A program made the position numbers and the translations under genes. From the NCBI RefSeq assembly GCF_014281125.1, contig NZ_JACOEA010000002.1, positions 317,886 to 381,885 of the forward strand: DNA of 64,000 bases. Reading direction: 5' to 3'. Below the pieces are notes generated by a model, which saw only the letters and a list, made by a program, of their open reading frames with translations, did no database searches and was not told the origin of the DNA. The DNA comes from Lawsonibacter celer (GTDB lineage Bacteria > Bacillota > Clostridia > Oscillospirales > Oscillospiraceae). Numbering within the stretch: position 1 is the stretch's first letter; the number at the start of each line of letters is the position of its first letter. Below, piece by piece: positions 24,874 to 33,319 of the stretch.

Positions 24874-25290
24874 ACTACACCTCAAAAAGCTATATAGGAT
24901 AAAATAATTTTTCTTGTTATAGCTTATCACCTTAGAAAGCTGACTGCAATCTCAAATTACGTTATTCTGGTTACGAAAGAGGAATCTCCGCTGTCTGCAC
25001 CTTGAAAATTGAATACCCGTCATCGGAGTTCATACTCTCCCGGCGAAGCACCGCCACGATCCTCGTATGAGGTGAGCGTGCCAAGGGAGATGACAACGCA
25101 GCTCGGTCAATTCAGTCCCTGCTGCAGGAAGGTGTACGATGTTCGGCCAACACTTTTTGAAAACAGCGAAAGATTCCCGGGGGGTAGTCTACGCTTTTTT
25201 GCCCTCTGAACTATATAAGAAAGGAGAAAAATCCAATGTACACTCTGCTCCCGAAAACACAAATCTAAAAACCACAAGGAGGAAACACAA
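24874..25290. other. Leader region before the mobilization genes
   Basis: 417 bases without a supported gene. It must hold the promoters of the divergent DUF6076 and ATPase genes. A short stem CCTC-GTAT-GAGG lies near 25062-25073 and a G-run (CCCGGGGGG) near 25178-25187. GGAGGAAACACAA directly precedes the ATPase start. The GC-rich stretch 25020-25200 looks structured, but I cannot assign it. Confidence 0.4.
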
Positions 25291-26271
25291 ATGAACAATG
25301 AACTCAAACTCATTTCCATGGACACCGTGGAAACTGAAACTGTCCAGTGGCTGTGGTATCCCTACATTCCGCTGGGCAAGATCACCATCGTCCAGGGTGA
25401 TCCCGGTGAGGGAAAAACCACGTTCGCTCTCGCTGTCATTGCGGCGCTGACGAAGGGAGAACCTCTCCCAGAATGTGAAGATGCCATGGAGCCCATGAAC
25501 GTGATCTATCAGACTGCCGAGGACGGTCTGGCAGATACCATTAAGCCAAGGCTCGTTGCATCCGGTGCCGACTGCTCCCGCGTTCTGGTGATTGATGAAA
25601 CCAACAAAGAACTCACCCTTATTGATGAGCGGCTGGAATCCGCCATCAATGAAACCGGCGCTCGGCTCATCGTCCTCGATCCGATCCAGGCATATCTCGG
25701 TGATGATGTGGACATGCACCGTGCCAACGAAGTGCGTCCGGTGCTGAAGCGTGTTGCAGCCATGGCAGAGCGCACGCATTGTGCTGTCCTACTGGTTGGT
25801 CACATGAACAAAGCGCAGGGACAGAAATCCAGCTACCGCGGTCTCGGCTCCATCGACTTCCGCGCGGCGGCGCGAAGTGTGCTGGTAGTCGGTCGGCTGA
25901 AAGACAACGAGCGCATCCGTATTGTCGCTCAGGACAAAAACAGTCTCGCTCCCGAGGGCAGCTCCATTGCATTCGAACTGAATGAGCAGACCGGCTTCTG
26001 CTGGAAGGGTGCCTGCGACGCGACTGTGGACGATGTTCTCAACGGCACCGGTAAGATACAGACAAAGACCATGCTGATGGAGGAAGAACTCAAGCGTATG
26101 CTCAGCGGCAGAGTTCCCGCAGAGGAAGTGCAGAAACGAGCCAAGAGCATGGGTGTGTCCAAGCGCACGTTGGATATCGCGAAGAAAAATCTCGGTATCA
26201 TTTCCGAAAAGGTTGGCGACCAGTGGTTCTGGAAACTACCGGAGGAAGGATGTAAGGATGTAGAGTTCTAA
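25291..26271 (+). CDS. AAA/RecA-like ATPase (RepA-type helicase domain)
   Basis: 326 residues of the AAA_25 / RepA hexameric-helicase type found in replication or mobilization cassettes. Walker A is GDPGEGKTTFA (about 36-46), Walker B RLIVLDPIQAYLG, and the sensor region is LLVGHMNKAQG followed by SSYRGLGSIDFRAAARSV. A C-terminal winged-helix part (about 255-315, VQKRAKSMGVSKRTLDIAKK) may bind DNA. It precedes mobC and the relaxase, so it probably serves replication or processing of the excised element. AGGAGG gives a clear start. Confidence 0.85.
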   Translation: MNNELKLISMDTVETETVQWLWYPYIPLGKITIVQGDPGEGKTTFALAVIAALTKGEPLPECEDAMEPMNVIYQTAEDGLADTIKPRLVASGADCSRVLVIDETNKELTLIDERLESAINETGARLIVLDPIQAYLGDDVDMHRANEVRPVLKRVAAMAERTHCAVLLVGHMNKAQGQKSSYRGLGSIDFRAAARSVLVVGRLKDNERIRIVAQDKNSLAPEGSSIAFELNEQTGFCWKGACDATVDDVLNGTGKIQTKTMLMEEELKRMLSGRVPAEEVQKRAKSMGVSKRTLDIAKKNLGIISEKVGDQWFWKLPEEGCKDVEF

Positions 26272-26681
26272 GGACATTGCACCCTTGCAACCTTTTCCCT
26301 CTGCGCTGAAATCTCCGCCGTGTGCGCCCACAGGAGCGGCTGTGTGCGGCTTTTGCTGCAGGGAAGAGTAACACCCCACAGCAGGGCAGTCAGCAGTTTT
26401 GACACCCATGTTCGGCAAAAAGGAGGCGGAACGGAGACGAGGGAATTTTCTCCCATAACAGGGCTCCCGCCGAAGCCCAGCGACAGCGGGTTCGGTGGGA
26501 AGAGGACGAGCGACAGAGAGTACGAGCCTTACCGCTTGCGGGGAGGCGAGGGATTCGTCGTCCGCTCGGACGACGGCCAGCATCGCGTTTGTCTGGTCTG
26601 CGGCAATGCCGCTGTCTGGCTTCCGCATGTTGGCGGGGCGTTGCCCCACACCCCATTCTTGCGAAATTTGGAGGAATCATC
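26272..26681. promoter_or_regulatory. Probable origin of transfer upstream of mobC
   Basis: 410 bases with no supported gene between the ATPase and mobC, the place where mobilizable elements keep oriT. The end of it holds GGGGC-GTT-GCCCC (26635-26647) followed by ACACCCC, a hairpin-plus-C-rich arrangement common beside MOBP-type nick sites, 35 bases before mobC. Other short inverted repeats (CGTCGTCCG / CGGACGACG near 26557-26575) lie inside. Nick site not proven. Confidence 0.45.
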
Positions 26682-26996
26682 ATGAAAAAGAAAGATATCA
26701 AATTCAGCACCAGGATGGCTGTAGAAGACCGTACTACTATCAAAGCGTTGGCAAAGCAGGCTCATATGTCCATGAGCAACTATGTTACCGCCTGCTGTCT
26801 TGGTCAGCAGATCGTCATCATCGAAGGGCTGAAGGAAGTACTGAAAGAGCTCAAGGCCATCGGCAATAACCTCAACCAGCTGGTAACGCTGGCGCACATG
26901 GGCAAAATCACCGTGATCAATCTCACTGAGGTGCGTCAGCTCCTCACTGACATCCTCATCGCCGTCCGTGAGATCGCGGAACGAAAGCGATGGTGA
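26682..26996 (+). CDS. mobC: Mobilization protein MobC (ribbon-helix-helix relaxosome component)
   Basis: 104 residues. The N-terminus (IKFSTRMAVEDRTTIKALAK) is a ribbon-helix-helix-like DNA-binding segment, and the C-terminal half carries the MobC pattern LKELKAIGNNLNQLVTLAH. It binds near oriT and helps the relaxase open the DNA. The ATG at 26682 follows GGAGG; an extension to 26589 would run through the presumed oriT. It overlaps the relaxase start by a few bases. Confidence 0.88.
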   Translation: MKKKDIKFSTRMAVEDRTTIKALAKQAHMSMSNYVTACCLGQQIVIIEGLKEVLKELKAIGNNLNQLVTLAHMGKITVINLTEVRQLLTDILIAVREIAERKRW

Positions 26997-28396
26997 CCAT
27001 GGCAATCATAAGCTTCACAAATTACAAACGTGGTCAGACCCGTGGGGGCATGGGAGCGGTGCTGCGATACACCGCTCAGGACTGGAAGACGGAGTTCAAC
27101 GGTCGGCAGTTGGTCACAGGAATCAACTGTCAACCGGAAACGGTCTGCGGAGATTTCATGACTACGAAGTATCTGCACCACAAAACCGATGGCACGATGT
27201 TCTATCACATGGTGCAGAGCTTCTCGAAGGGGGCTGATGTCGATCCTGCGGTTGCACATTCGGCGGCACAAAAGCTGGCAGAGTACTTTGCCGGTCATGA
27301 AGTTTTAGTCTGTACGCATACCGACCGTGAGCATATCCACTCACACTTCATCATCAACTCGGTCAGCTTCGACACCGGCAAGAAACTACACATCGCAAAG
27401 GAACAGCTCCAGGAACTGCGCCAGCGAAACGATGCGGTGTGCATGGAGTTCTCACTGCCGGTGTTCGTTCCGAACCCCAACCGACAGAAGTCCAAGCACA
27501 TGACCATCGGAGAGTATCATACTGCCGCCCGTGGTCAGAGCAAGAAACTGCAGCTCATGAATATCATCAATGACTGTATGCGCCATGCTGCCAACCGCGA
27601 AGAGTTCATCGCTCTGATGGAAAGCGAAGGCTGCAAAGTCCGCTGGGAAAAGTCCCGGCAAAACATCACCTACACCACACCGAGCGGCTGGCAGTGTCGT
27701 GACCGCCTGCTGTTTGGTGACAAATACTTAAAGGAGAATATGGAACATGAATTTGAGATCCGAGCAGAACTTATCCATGGACGAGCTCATGGAGAGAAAT
27801 CGTCACCCGCATATACGACAGATGGATCCGGAACAGACCACACCGCCGATGCCGTCCGAGCCGCAAGTACAGGAGCATCATGTGGTGGTCAACTGGACGA
27901 TGCCCGAGTCGATGGACCGCATCGAGAACCGGTTACAGACGCTGGAGGAGCAGAGCAACTTGCAGCGGGCGTACCTGCGCAGACTGTGCGAGAGGTCGAC
28001 TACATACCCGACGCAGGCGCAGATGGACGAACTGCTGAAGGCGGTGAAGCATTTGGAGCAGATGACCGAACAGGTTGGGAAACCGAAAGAGAAGCGTTTC
28101 TCTCTTCCGAAGTTCAGACTGCCCAGGCTGCAACTGCATCTCCCGGAGTGGGACTGGCCGACAGTGGTCACGGTGGCAATGGCGCTGGCTATGGCGGCGT
28201 TGCTTCTGCTCTGGTTCAAGTCGGGCGGCGGCTGGAACAATCTCAGTCTGCTGCGCCGGTGATGGACAGCACCACCATGCGTCACCACACCGACAGCAAA
28301 ACGCTCCGTAAGGAGCGTGAAAAGAAAATCGCCCTCGGGCATAAATCAGATGACCACGAGGACGAAGAAACCTATACTTGGCAACAGACCATGTGA
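26990..28396 (+). CDS. Relaxase/mobilization nuclease (MOBP type)
   Basis: 468 residues. The N-terminal relaxase domain has the nucleophile region near the start (ISFTNYKRGQTRGGMGAVLR, with Tyr), and the three-histidine metal site in HTDREHIHSHFIINS (about 110-124). It nicks oriT and pilots the strand into a recipient cell. The start is either ATG 26990 (overlapping mobC) or ATG 26999; neither has a strong ribosome site, which fits coupling to mobC. The C-terminal 220 residues are low-complexity, but end in a family-like tail (KEREKKIALGHKSDDHED). A second gene is nested out of frame in this region. Confidence 0.85.
   Translation: MVTMAIISFTNYKRGQTRGGMGAVLRYTAQDWKTEFNGRQLVTGINCQPETVCGDFMTTKYLHHKTDGTMFYHMVQSFSKGADVDPAVAHSAAQKLAEYFAGHEVLVCTHTDREHIHSHFIINSVSFDTGKKLHIAKEQLQELRQRNDAVCMEFSLPVFVPNPNRQKSKHMTIGEYHTAARGQSKKLQLMNIINDCMRHAANREEFIALMESEGCKVRWEKSRQNITYTTPSGWQCRDRLLFGDKYLKENMEHEFEIRAELIHGRAHGEKSSPAYTTDGSGTDHTADAVRAASTGASCGGQLDDARVDGPHREPVTDAGGAEQLAAGVPAQTVREVDYIPDAGADGRTAEGGEAFGADDRTGWETEREAFLSSEVQTAQAATASPGVGLADSGHGGNGAGYGGVASALVQVGRRLEQSQSAAPVMDSTTMRHHTDSKTLRKEREKKIALGHKSDDHEDEETYTWQQTM
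27747..28262 (+). CDS. Membrane protein nested out of frame in the relaxase gene (MobB-like position)
   Basis: 171 residues wholly inside the relaxase reading frame, one frame over. It has AAAGGAG ten bases before its ATG, a coherent design (charged N-terminus, coiled-coil MDRIENRLQTLEEQSNLQRA at about 55-74 and another at about 90-108, basic linker, one membrane helix TVVTVAMALAMAALLLLWF near 140-158) and no stop. The coding quality of this frame looks better than that of the relaxase tail it overlaps. ColE1-type plasmids likewise nest the membrane protein MobB inside the relaxase gene. Similar role inferred from position and layout, not from sequence identity. Confidence 0.7.
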   Translation: MNLRSEQNLSMDELMERNRHPHIRQMDPEQTTPPMPSEPQVQEHHVVVNWTMPESMDRIENRLQTLEEQSNLQRAYLRRLCERSTTYPTQAQMDELLKAVKHLEQMTEQVGKPKEKRFSLPKFRLPRLQLHLPEWDWPTVVTVAMALAMAALLLLWFKSGGGWNNLSLLRR

Positions 28397-28430
28397 CGGT
28401 CTGCTGTCTTCACTTTCCAAGGAGGTACAA

Positions 28431-28619
28431 ATGACCTATAAAAAGCGCAACAACATTTCCGAAGTCAGCTTCACCTATGTGGGAACCGACGCTCAGTTCA
28501 ACGAGTTCCTGAAAATGATGATTCATGATTATCTGGCGGTGGACAATCCCTACGCGATGAAAGAAACCGAAGCCGTGGAAATCGCCGAAGAGGATCAGAA
28601 GCGTCAGCAAGCCATGTGA
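28431..28619 (+). CDS. Small conserved-looking protein between relaxase and recombinases
   Basis: 62 residues from an ATG with CAAGGAGG eight bases upstream; open extension to 28317 overlaps the relaxase and is not needed. Acidic, helical (FNEFLKMMIHDYLAVDNPY), no cysteine or membrane segment. Genes of this size and place occur in mobilizable elements of Clostridia next to serine recombinases. No function can be assigned. Confidence 0.65.
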   Translation: MTYKKRNNISEVSFTYVGTDAQFNEFLKMMIHDYLAVDNPYAMKETEAVEIAEEDQKRQQAM

Positions 28620-28771
28620 ACTATAGGTGTTCTGCACACAAATCTCAGGGCATGTCCTGTTGCTTAGGTAGAACTTCTGCGCCGTGGGATTGTTCTGTTC
28701 GCTATTGAAAAACGTGTGTGCTATGGTGTGTCGTGAATAATCCGGCACACCATAGCAGAAAGGAGAAGGCC

Positions 28772-30430
28772 ATGAAAGTCTGGCTGTATTATCGACTGTC
28801 ACGAGATGAAGACGAAGAGCTGAACTCGCTGACAAACCAGAGAAAAATCATCTGTGAATATGCGCTGGCCAACGGTCACGAAATCGTCGGCGAGTCCTCC
28901 GATGACAACGTCAGCGGCATGCACTTCAACCGTGAGGGCATCAACAAAATCTACGAAGCGGTGGAAGCTGGCATCATCGAAGCCATCATCGTCAAAGACC
29001 TATCCCGCCTGGGCCGCCATCGCACGCAGACGGCACTGTTCATCGATTATCTGCGCGAACACAACGTGCGAGTGCTCTCCGCCACAGAGAGTATCGATAC
29101 CTTCAACGAGAACGACGACCTCATCATCGGATTCAAGGGATTGGTCAATGACTTCTACGCCCGCGACGGCAGCCGCCGTGTCCGCACAGGTTATCGGCAG
29201 AAGCAGAAAGAAGGTCTGGTGGCTATCCCGCCCTTTGGATACTTCAAGGATAAAAACACGAAGAAAGTCGTTATCGTGGAGGAAGCTGCTGAAACCGTTC
29301 GCCTGATCTATACCGAGTACGTTGGCGGCAGAGGGCTCAAAGCCATTGCCAGAATGCTCAATGAGCAGAAACGCAAAACACCGGCGCTGATGCAGCTGGA
29401 GCTGCTGAACAAAAAGCAGCCCTGTACCTTTGACGGTATCAAGAAGAAACATATCTGGGACGCCACCATGGTGAGCCGCATCCTTCAGGACGAGAGCTAC
29501 ATCGGCACGCTCATCTGCCATAAGAGCGACACCAACAAAATCAATAAGACCTTCCGCCTCACCGAGCCGGAGGAGCAGTTCCGTCACGAGGATTTCTTCC
29601 CGGCCATCGTCAGCCGTGACCTGTGGGAGCAGGTGCAGGAACTGAAGGCGGCACGCAAAGAAAAGAATGTCCGCGCCGGTGCCGACAAAAAGGTGCATCG
29701 GTACAGTGGCCTGCTCCAATGTCAGGACTGCGGGCGCTCCTTTCTCGGTAAACGCATCAAGCTAAAAGACAGAGAGCGGGTCGAGTATGTCTGCGATACC
29801 TACCACCGCTACGGCAAGGAGCACTGTACCGCCCATGCGGTGCGGGAGGAAACACTGGACGAGCTCATTATCAAAGAACTGGGCGAAACCAAGGCTATGT
29901 ACCAAATGAACTGGGATATGCTTGAGAAGGTCATTGAAAAATGGACGCCCAAGGCATCTTTCGCCGATGCTCAGATATCCAAGCTCCGTGACCGCATCGC
30001 CGGTCTGGAAGAAGATGTGGAGGTGATCCTGATGGAGCGTATTCGGGACAAAGCCAACGCCGAGCGCTATGACCGCATGCTTGAAAAGCGTGAAGCGGAG
30101 ATTGCGGCGGCGAAAAAGCAGATTGAGGAGCTGCAAAATATCTCTGAGGTGCTTCGGAGCCGTCAGGCCAAGCTGAAAAAGGATATCAGCCTTATTGATG
30201 AAATTCTCAAGGAAGGTAAGATGACCGAAGCACACCTGCGGCTTCTGGTGGACAAGATCCTGGTCCATGAGCATGACGGCAAAATCGACCTGGACATCCG
30301 CATCAAGGCGCCGTTCCGCGGTCACACCGACTACTATGAGAATGGCGAGTTGGTAGAGCGCTATGGCGATCTGGACTTCGATTGGGACAGATTGGCCGCT
30401 GCCATCTACGGCGATTACGCGGAGAAGTGA
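28772..30430 (+). CDS. Large serine recombinase 1
   Basis: 552 residues. The resolvase domain (1-150) has the nucleophile Ser10 in YYRLSRDEDE and the arginine motif KDLSRLGRHRTQT. It is followed by the recombinase domain (about 165-290, PPFGYFKDKN and ILQDESYIGTL), a zinc ribbon (CQDCGRSFLG then VCDTYHRYGKEHCTAH, about 325-375) and a long coiled coil (about 400-480) that large serine integrases use to control direction. The ATG at 28772 follows AAAGGAGAAGG. The second recombinase starts one base after its stop, so the pair are co-translated. Such enzymes excise and integrate mobilizable elements. Confidence 0.95.
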   Translation: MKVWLYYRLSRDEDEELNSLTNQRKIICEYALANGHEIVGESSDDNVSGMHFNREGINKIYEAVEAGIIEAIIVKDLSRLGRHRTQTALFIDYLREHNVRVLSATESIDTFNENDDLIIGFKGLVNDFYARDGSRRVRTGYRQKQKEGLVAIPPFGYFKDKNTKKVVIVEEAAETVRLIYTEYVGGRGLKAIARMLNEQKRKTPALMQLELLNKKQPCTFDGIKKKHIWDATMVSRILQDESYIGTLICHKSDTNKINKTFRLTEPEEQFRHEDFFPAIVSRDLWEQVQELKAARKEKNVRAGADKKVHRYSGLLQCQDCGRSFLGKRIKLKDRERVEYVCDTYHRYGKEHCTAHAVREETLDELIIKELGETKAMYQMNWDMLEKVIEKWTPKASFADAQISKLRDRIAGLEEDVEVILMERIRDKANAERYDRMLEKREAEIAAAKKQIEELQNISEVLRSRQAKLKKDISLIDEILKEGKMTEAHLRLLVDKILVHEHDGKIDLDIRIKAPFRGHTDYYENGELVERYGDLDFDWDRLAAAIYGDYAEK

Positions 30431-30431
30431 T

Positions 30432-31730
30432 ATGCGGGTGTGGCTTTACGCAAGACTGTCCAACGACGATGATCGGAAGATGAACTCCCTGCTCAATCAG
30501 CAGGAGATCTGCCGTGCCTATGCGGAAAAGCATGGGCATACCGTCGTTGGCAGTTCCTTCGATGATAATGTCAGCGGCATGAAATTCAGCCGCCGTGGGC
30601 TGGACGAACTCACGGCGGCTGTGGATGCGAAAAGCATAGATGCGGTTATCGTGAAAGACCTCTCCCGACTGGGACGGCACAAAACGCAGACAGGGCTGCT
30701 CATCGACTACCTGCGGCAATGTCGGGTGCGGGTGCTGTCGGTGACGGAGGGTATTGACACCTTCTGCGATGAAGATGACCTTATCATCGGTGTGCGCGGC
30801 CTGATGAACGATTTCTATGCCAGGGACATCGGCAATAAAATCCGTGCGGGATACCGGCAGAAGCAGCGGGAAGGCATTGTGATCACGCCGCCCTTCGGCT
30901 ACTGGAAGGATAAGAACAGGAACGAAATCCGAATCAATTCCGAAGCGGCGGTCACGGTGCAAATCATCTATTCTCTGTACTTACAGGGCTGTGGGCAGAA
31001 AGAAATCGCCCGCCGGCTCAATGCCATGGGGCGAAAGACCCCGGCGCAGCTCCGAGCCGAGAAATGCGGCATAGAGTTTCAGCCGACGCACAAAACCCGT
31101 GATGGGCAGTTCCTCTGGACATATGCCAGCGTGAAAAATGTGCTGGTGGAGGAGGCTTACACAGGTGTGTTGAACAACCATCGCAGTGAAACCACCAGCG
31201 GTAAAGTCAAACGGCTTGCCTCCGACAACTGGTATCGCCATGAAAACTTCTTCCCGGTCATCATAGAGCGGGAAGAATGGGAGCAGGTGCAGGAACTTTT
31301 GAGAATGCAAGCTCGACCTGCCAATGGGAATCAGGCCAAGCACCGCTATGCGGGACTGCTGACCTGCTGGGAATGCGGCAATGTGTTTATCCCTATGATT
31401 CGGTACTGGAACGGCAAGCGCCGTGTGGAATATGTCTGCCGTGGGTATCATCGCAATGGCAAAAGCTATTGCACCTCCCACCGTATCCATGAAGAGGTGC
31501 TGGACGCAGCTGTGCAGACCTATGTGGAATCCATACGTGAACAGTATGCCGTAGAACTGAAACAACTTGTGAAGATGCAAAAAATGTGGGCGTTGAGGAA
31601 GGCAATCCTCGACGCCCACATTTTGTCGTTGCAGGAGAAAGTGCAGGGGCTGGAACATGAGATAGATGCGATTGTGATGGAACACGTTCGGGCTTTATCA
31701 AACATTAATCTCAAAGCAAATGGCGTCTGA
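30432..31730 (+). CDS. Large serine recombinase 2, C-terminally truncated
   Basis: 432 residues, clearly a paralog of the previous gene (MRVWLYARLSNDDDRKMNSL with Ser10; KDLSRLGRHKTQT; PPFGYWKDKN; zinc ribbon CWECGNVF with VCRGYHRNGKSYCTSH). It stops about 120 residues short of its neighbour, early in the coiled coil (VQGLEHEIDAIVMEHVRALS), and its last 11 codons overlap the end of the convergent cargo gene, whose base composition is much poorer in G+C. The 3' end was probably replaced by that cargo segment. Catalytic residues are intact, but loss of the coiled coil may affect control of direction or make it depend on its neighbour. Confidence 0.9.
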   Translation: MRVWLYARLSNDDDRKMNSLLNQQEICRAYAEKHGHTVVGSSFDDNVSGMKFSRRGLDELTAAVDAKSIDAVIVKDLSRLGRHKTQTGLLIDYLRQCRVRVLSVTEGIDTFCDEDDLIIGVRGLMNDFYARDIGNKIRAGYRQKQREGIVITPPFGYWKDKNRNEIRINSEAAVTVQIIYSLYLQGCGQKEIARRLNAMGRKTPAQLRAEKCGIEFQPTHKTRDGQFLWTYASVKNVLVEEAYTGVLNNHRSETTSGKVKRLASDNWYRHENFFPVIIEREEWEQVQELLRMQARPANGNQAKHRYAGLLTCWECGNVFIPMIRYWNGKRRVEYVCRGYHRNGKSYCTSHRIHEEVLDAAVQTYVESIREQYAVELKQLVKMQKMWALRKAILDAHILSLQEKVQGLEHEIDAIVMEHVRALSNINLKANGV

Positions 31731-32747
31731 TCCAAATGGACGCCGAGTATATCGCTTATATTCAGTTTTGATTGGTTCAAATACTTCTTGTGGATTTCTG
31801 CTATATACTGTATTTGCAATATCTTCTGCAAAATGAATTTTTGATCCAGTTGCCAAAACATATAACGTATCTACGAGCTTTTCATCAATTGCCTTCTGAG
31901 CGATTTCAACTGGTGCCTGGATATCGGAATAGGCAAAATCAGAAATTGCCAAAATAACTTTCACATTTATCCCATTTTCACGGAAAGTTAGTTTTGTGTC
32001 ATCTCCCAATGTATGAGATGCAATTCCGTAAATAAAATCCATAAAATGAACAATTGTCTTAAAGACTTCGTCGGACGGTGGCGCAGGAAAAACTCTGCTT
32101 GCGTATTTATCTATCTCGTTAAATAGGACAGGGAGAAACAAACCATCTTTATCAATTTTTCTCAGTTTGTCAAACACCGCGACAAATGTTTTATCCGTCT
32201 TCAATTGCTCTGGAATGTATTCGCGATTAAAGTAATCATAAATATTGCGGCCAGCATATTGAGCTAACTTTTGTGTTACTATTAAGTCTGATGATTTGCA
32301 AACACTTGCAGGCATATATGTCTTTGCGTTTTGGCCAAAGCCTTTCGCACAATAATTATGTAATATACCTACGGCTTGTTTGACTTCGTCCTTATATGAA
32401 TTAACATATACTACCACTTGATTATCTTCAAAAAACGAATCCGTTGTTTCGGCCTCAGACACCCATTCCACCTTCAAATCATAAGGAAGAAATTTTTTCA
32501 ACGCTGGTGGTGCAGATTCGTCAAATTTGAGTTTTGCAGCATCAATTGTCATGCATAAGCGCTTTTCAAAAGCTTTCTTTCTTTTCTTAGGTGCAAACGC
32601 TGCAATCCACACAGTTATCTGTGTGTTCCACTCCCTTACAGTTTGTGGGTGGGAAAGAAGCCATAGGATCACAACGATAGCACCAATCAGAAGTGTCCAT
32701 GAAAGTCCTTTGTCAATAAATTGGCTCACAACATCCCAGAATGTCAT
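31698..32747 (-). CDS. Unrecognised membrane-anchored protein
   Basis: 349 residues with one membrane helix near the N-terminus (about 13-32, LSWTLLIGAIVVILWLLSHP) and a soluble domain of about 310 residues inside the cell. The soluble part has a helical central region (about 165-240) and a C-terminal region with SDLIVTQKLAQYAGRNIYDY and KVILAISDFAYSDI segments, but no motif I recognise. It is markedly AT-richer than its neighbours, a sign of separate transfer. Its start codon directly follows the stop of the small cysteine protein gene (TAAATG), so the two form an operon between the recombinases and the replacement tRNA, a usual place for defence or exclusion cargo. Function not assigned. 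Confidence 0.65.
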   Translation of the reverse strand: MTFWDVVSQFIDKGLSWTLLIGAIVVILWLLSHPQTVREWNTQITVWIAAFAPKKRKKAFEKRLCMTIDAAKLKFDESAPPALKKFLPYDLKVEWVSEAETTDSFFEDNQVVVYVNSYKDEVKQAVGILHNYCAKGFGQNAKTYMPASVCKSSDLIVTQKLAQYAGRNIYDYFNREYIPEQLKTDKTFVAVFDKLRKIDKDGLFLPVLFNEIDKYASRVFPAPPSDEVFKTIVHFMDFIYGIASHTLGDDTKLTFRENGINVKVILAISDFAYSDIQAPVEIAQKAIDEKLVDTLYVLATGSKIHFAEDIANTVYSRNPQEVFEPIKTEYKRYTRRPFGSDAICFEINV

Positions 32748-32981
32748 TTATTTCGCCTCCTCAGAGAGAGATAGCACACAGTCTGGCCTGTTGCAACACA
32801 TATCAACGTTTTTATCCGGCATAGGAATAATCGCATAGAGATTGTTTCTTGTAATAACTTCTTTGCAATATTTGCAAGTGAACTTGCCTTGATTAAACTG
32901 TTCGAGGACTTCAAGTTTGGCCAAAAAAGTATCAATGTCTGATGAGTACACCGCTTTTAAGTGATCGTCTTTTGTAAGCAT
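32748..32981 (-). CDS. Small CxxC protein, partner of the membrane protein
   Basis: 77 residues from ATG 32981 (GGTGG upstream); an in-frame ATG ten codons earlier is also possible. A four-cysteine cluster, CKYCKEVITRNNLYAI then CCNRPDC, suggests a zinc finger. The stop is immediately followed by the ATG of the membrane protein, so expression is coupled. It is AT-rich, like its partner. No family recognised. Confidence 0.6.
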   Translation of the reverse strand: MLTKDDHLKAVYSSDIDTFLAKLEVLEQFNQGKFTCKYCKEVITRNNLYAIIPMPDKNVDMCCNRPDCVLSLSEEAK

Positions 32982-33141
32982 AAATCCACCATGTCCTTTC
33001 GTCGTTATCACCCCCCATAAAACGGAATTTATACTTGAGGGGAGTATAACATAATTTGTTGCACGATTTTGTCAAACTCTATACATAAATTCTTGTTATA
33101 TTCTATACTATTTTTCAAGTTTTGACAACATACTCATAAGT

Positions 33142-33175
33142 AAAGACGCTGTCGGAACAAACCAACAGCGTCTTT
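33142..33175 (-). terminator. Terminator after the replacement tRNA-Leu
   Basis: AAAGACGCTGT / ACAGCGTCTTT stem (11 bp) with a 12-base loop directly at the 3' end of the tRNA on the minus strand, followed by TACTTATG. The T run is short. Confidence 0.75.
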
Positions 33176-33260
33176 GGTGCGGGCGGCGGGACTCGAACCC
33201 GCACACCACTGAGGTAACGGAACCTAAATCCGTCGAGTCTACCAATTCCACCACGCCCGC
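33175..33260 (-). tRNA. tRNA-Leu(UAG), intact copy carried by the element
   Basis: 86 bases with encoded CCA. Acceptor GCGGGCG/CGCCCGC, anticodon stem ACGGA/TCCGT with loop TTTAGGT (anticodon TAG at the third to fifth loop bases), variable arm ACC-TCAGT-GGT, T arm GCGGG-TTCGAGT-CCCGC all pair. The D stem GTG/CTC has one T-T mismatch. It lies 78 bases inside the right core of the element and reads the same codon as the tRNA gene the element broke, but differs from it in every stem. Confidence 0.95.
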
Positions 33261-33269
33261 ATATATAAG

Positions 33270-33296
33270 TCGGTGCCAGGCACCGGCTGTTTTTTA
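33270..33296 (+). terminator. Hairpin with T run between core and replacement tRNA
   Basis: CGGTGCC-A-GGCACCG followed by GCTGTTTTTT on the plus strand. It would stop plus-strand transcription leaving the element, while on the minus strand (toward the tRNA) it lacks a T run. Confidence 0.6.
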
Positions 33297-33319
33297 TGAT
33301 AATTGTACGCCCTGAAAAT

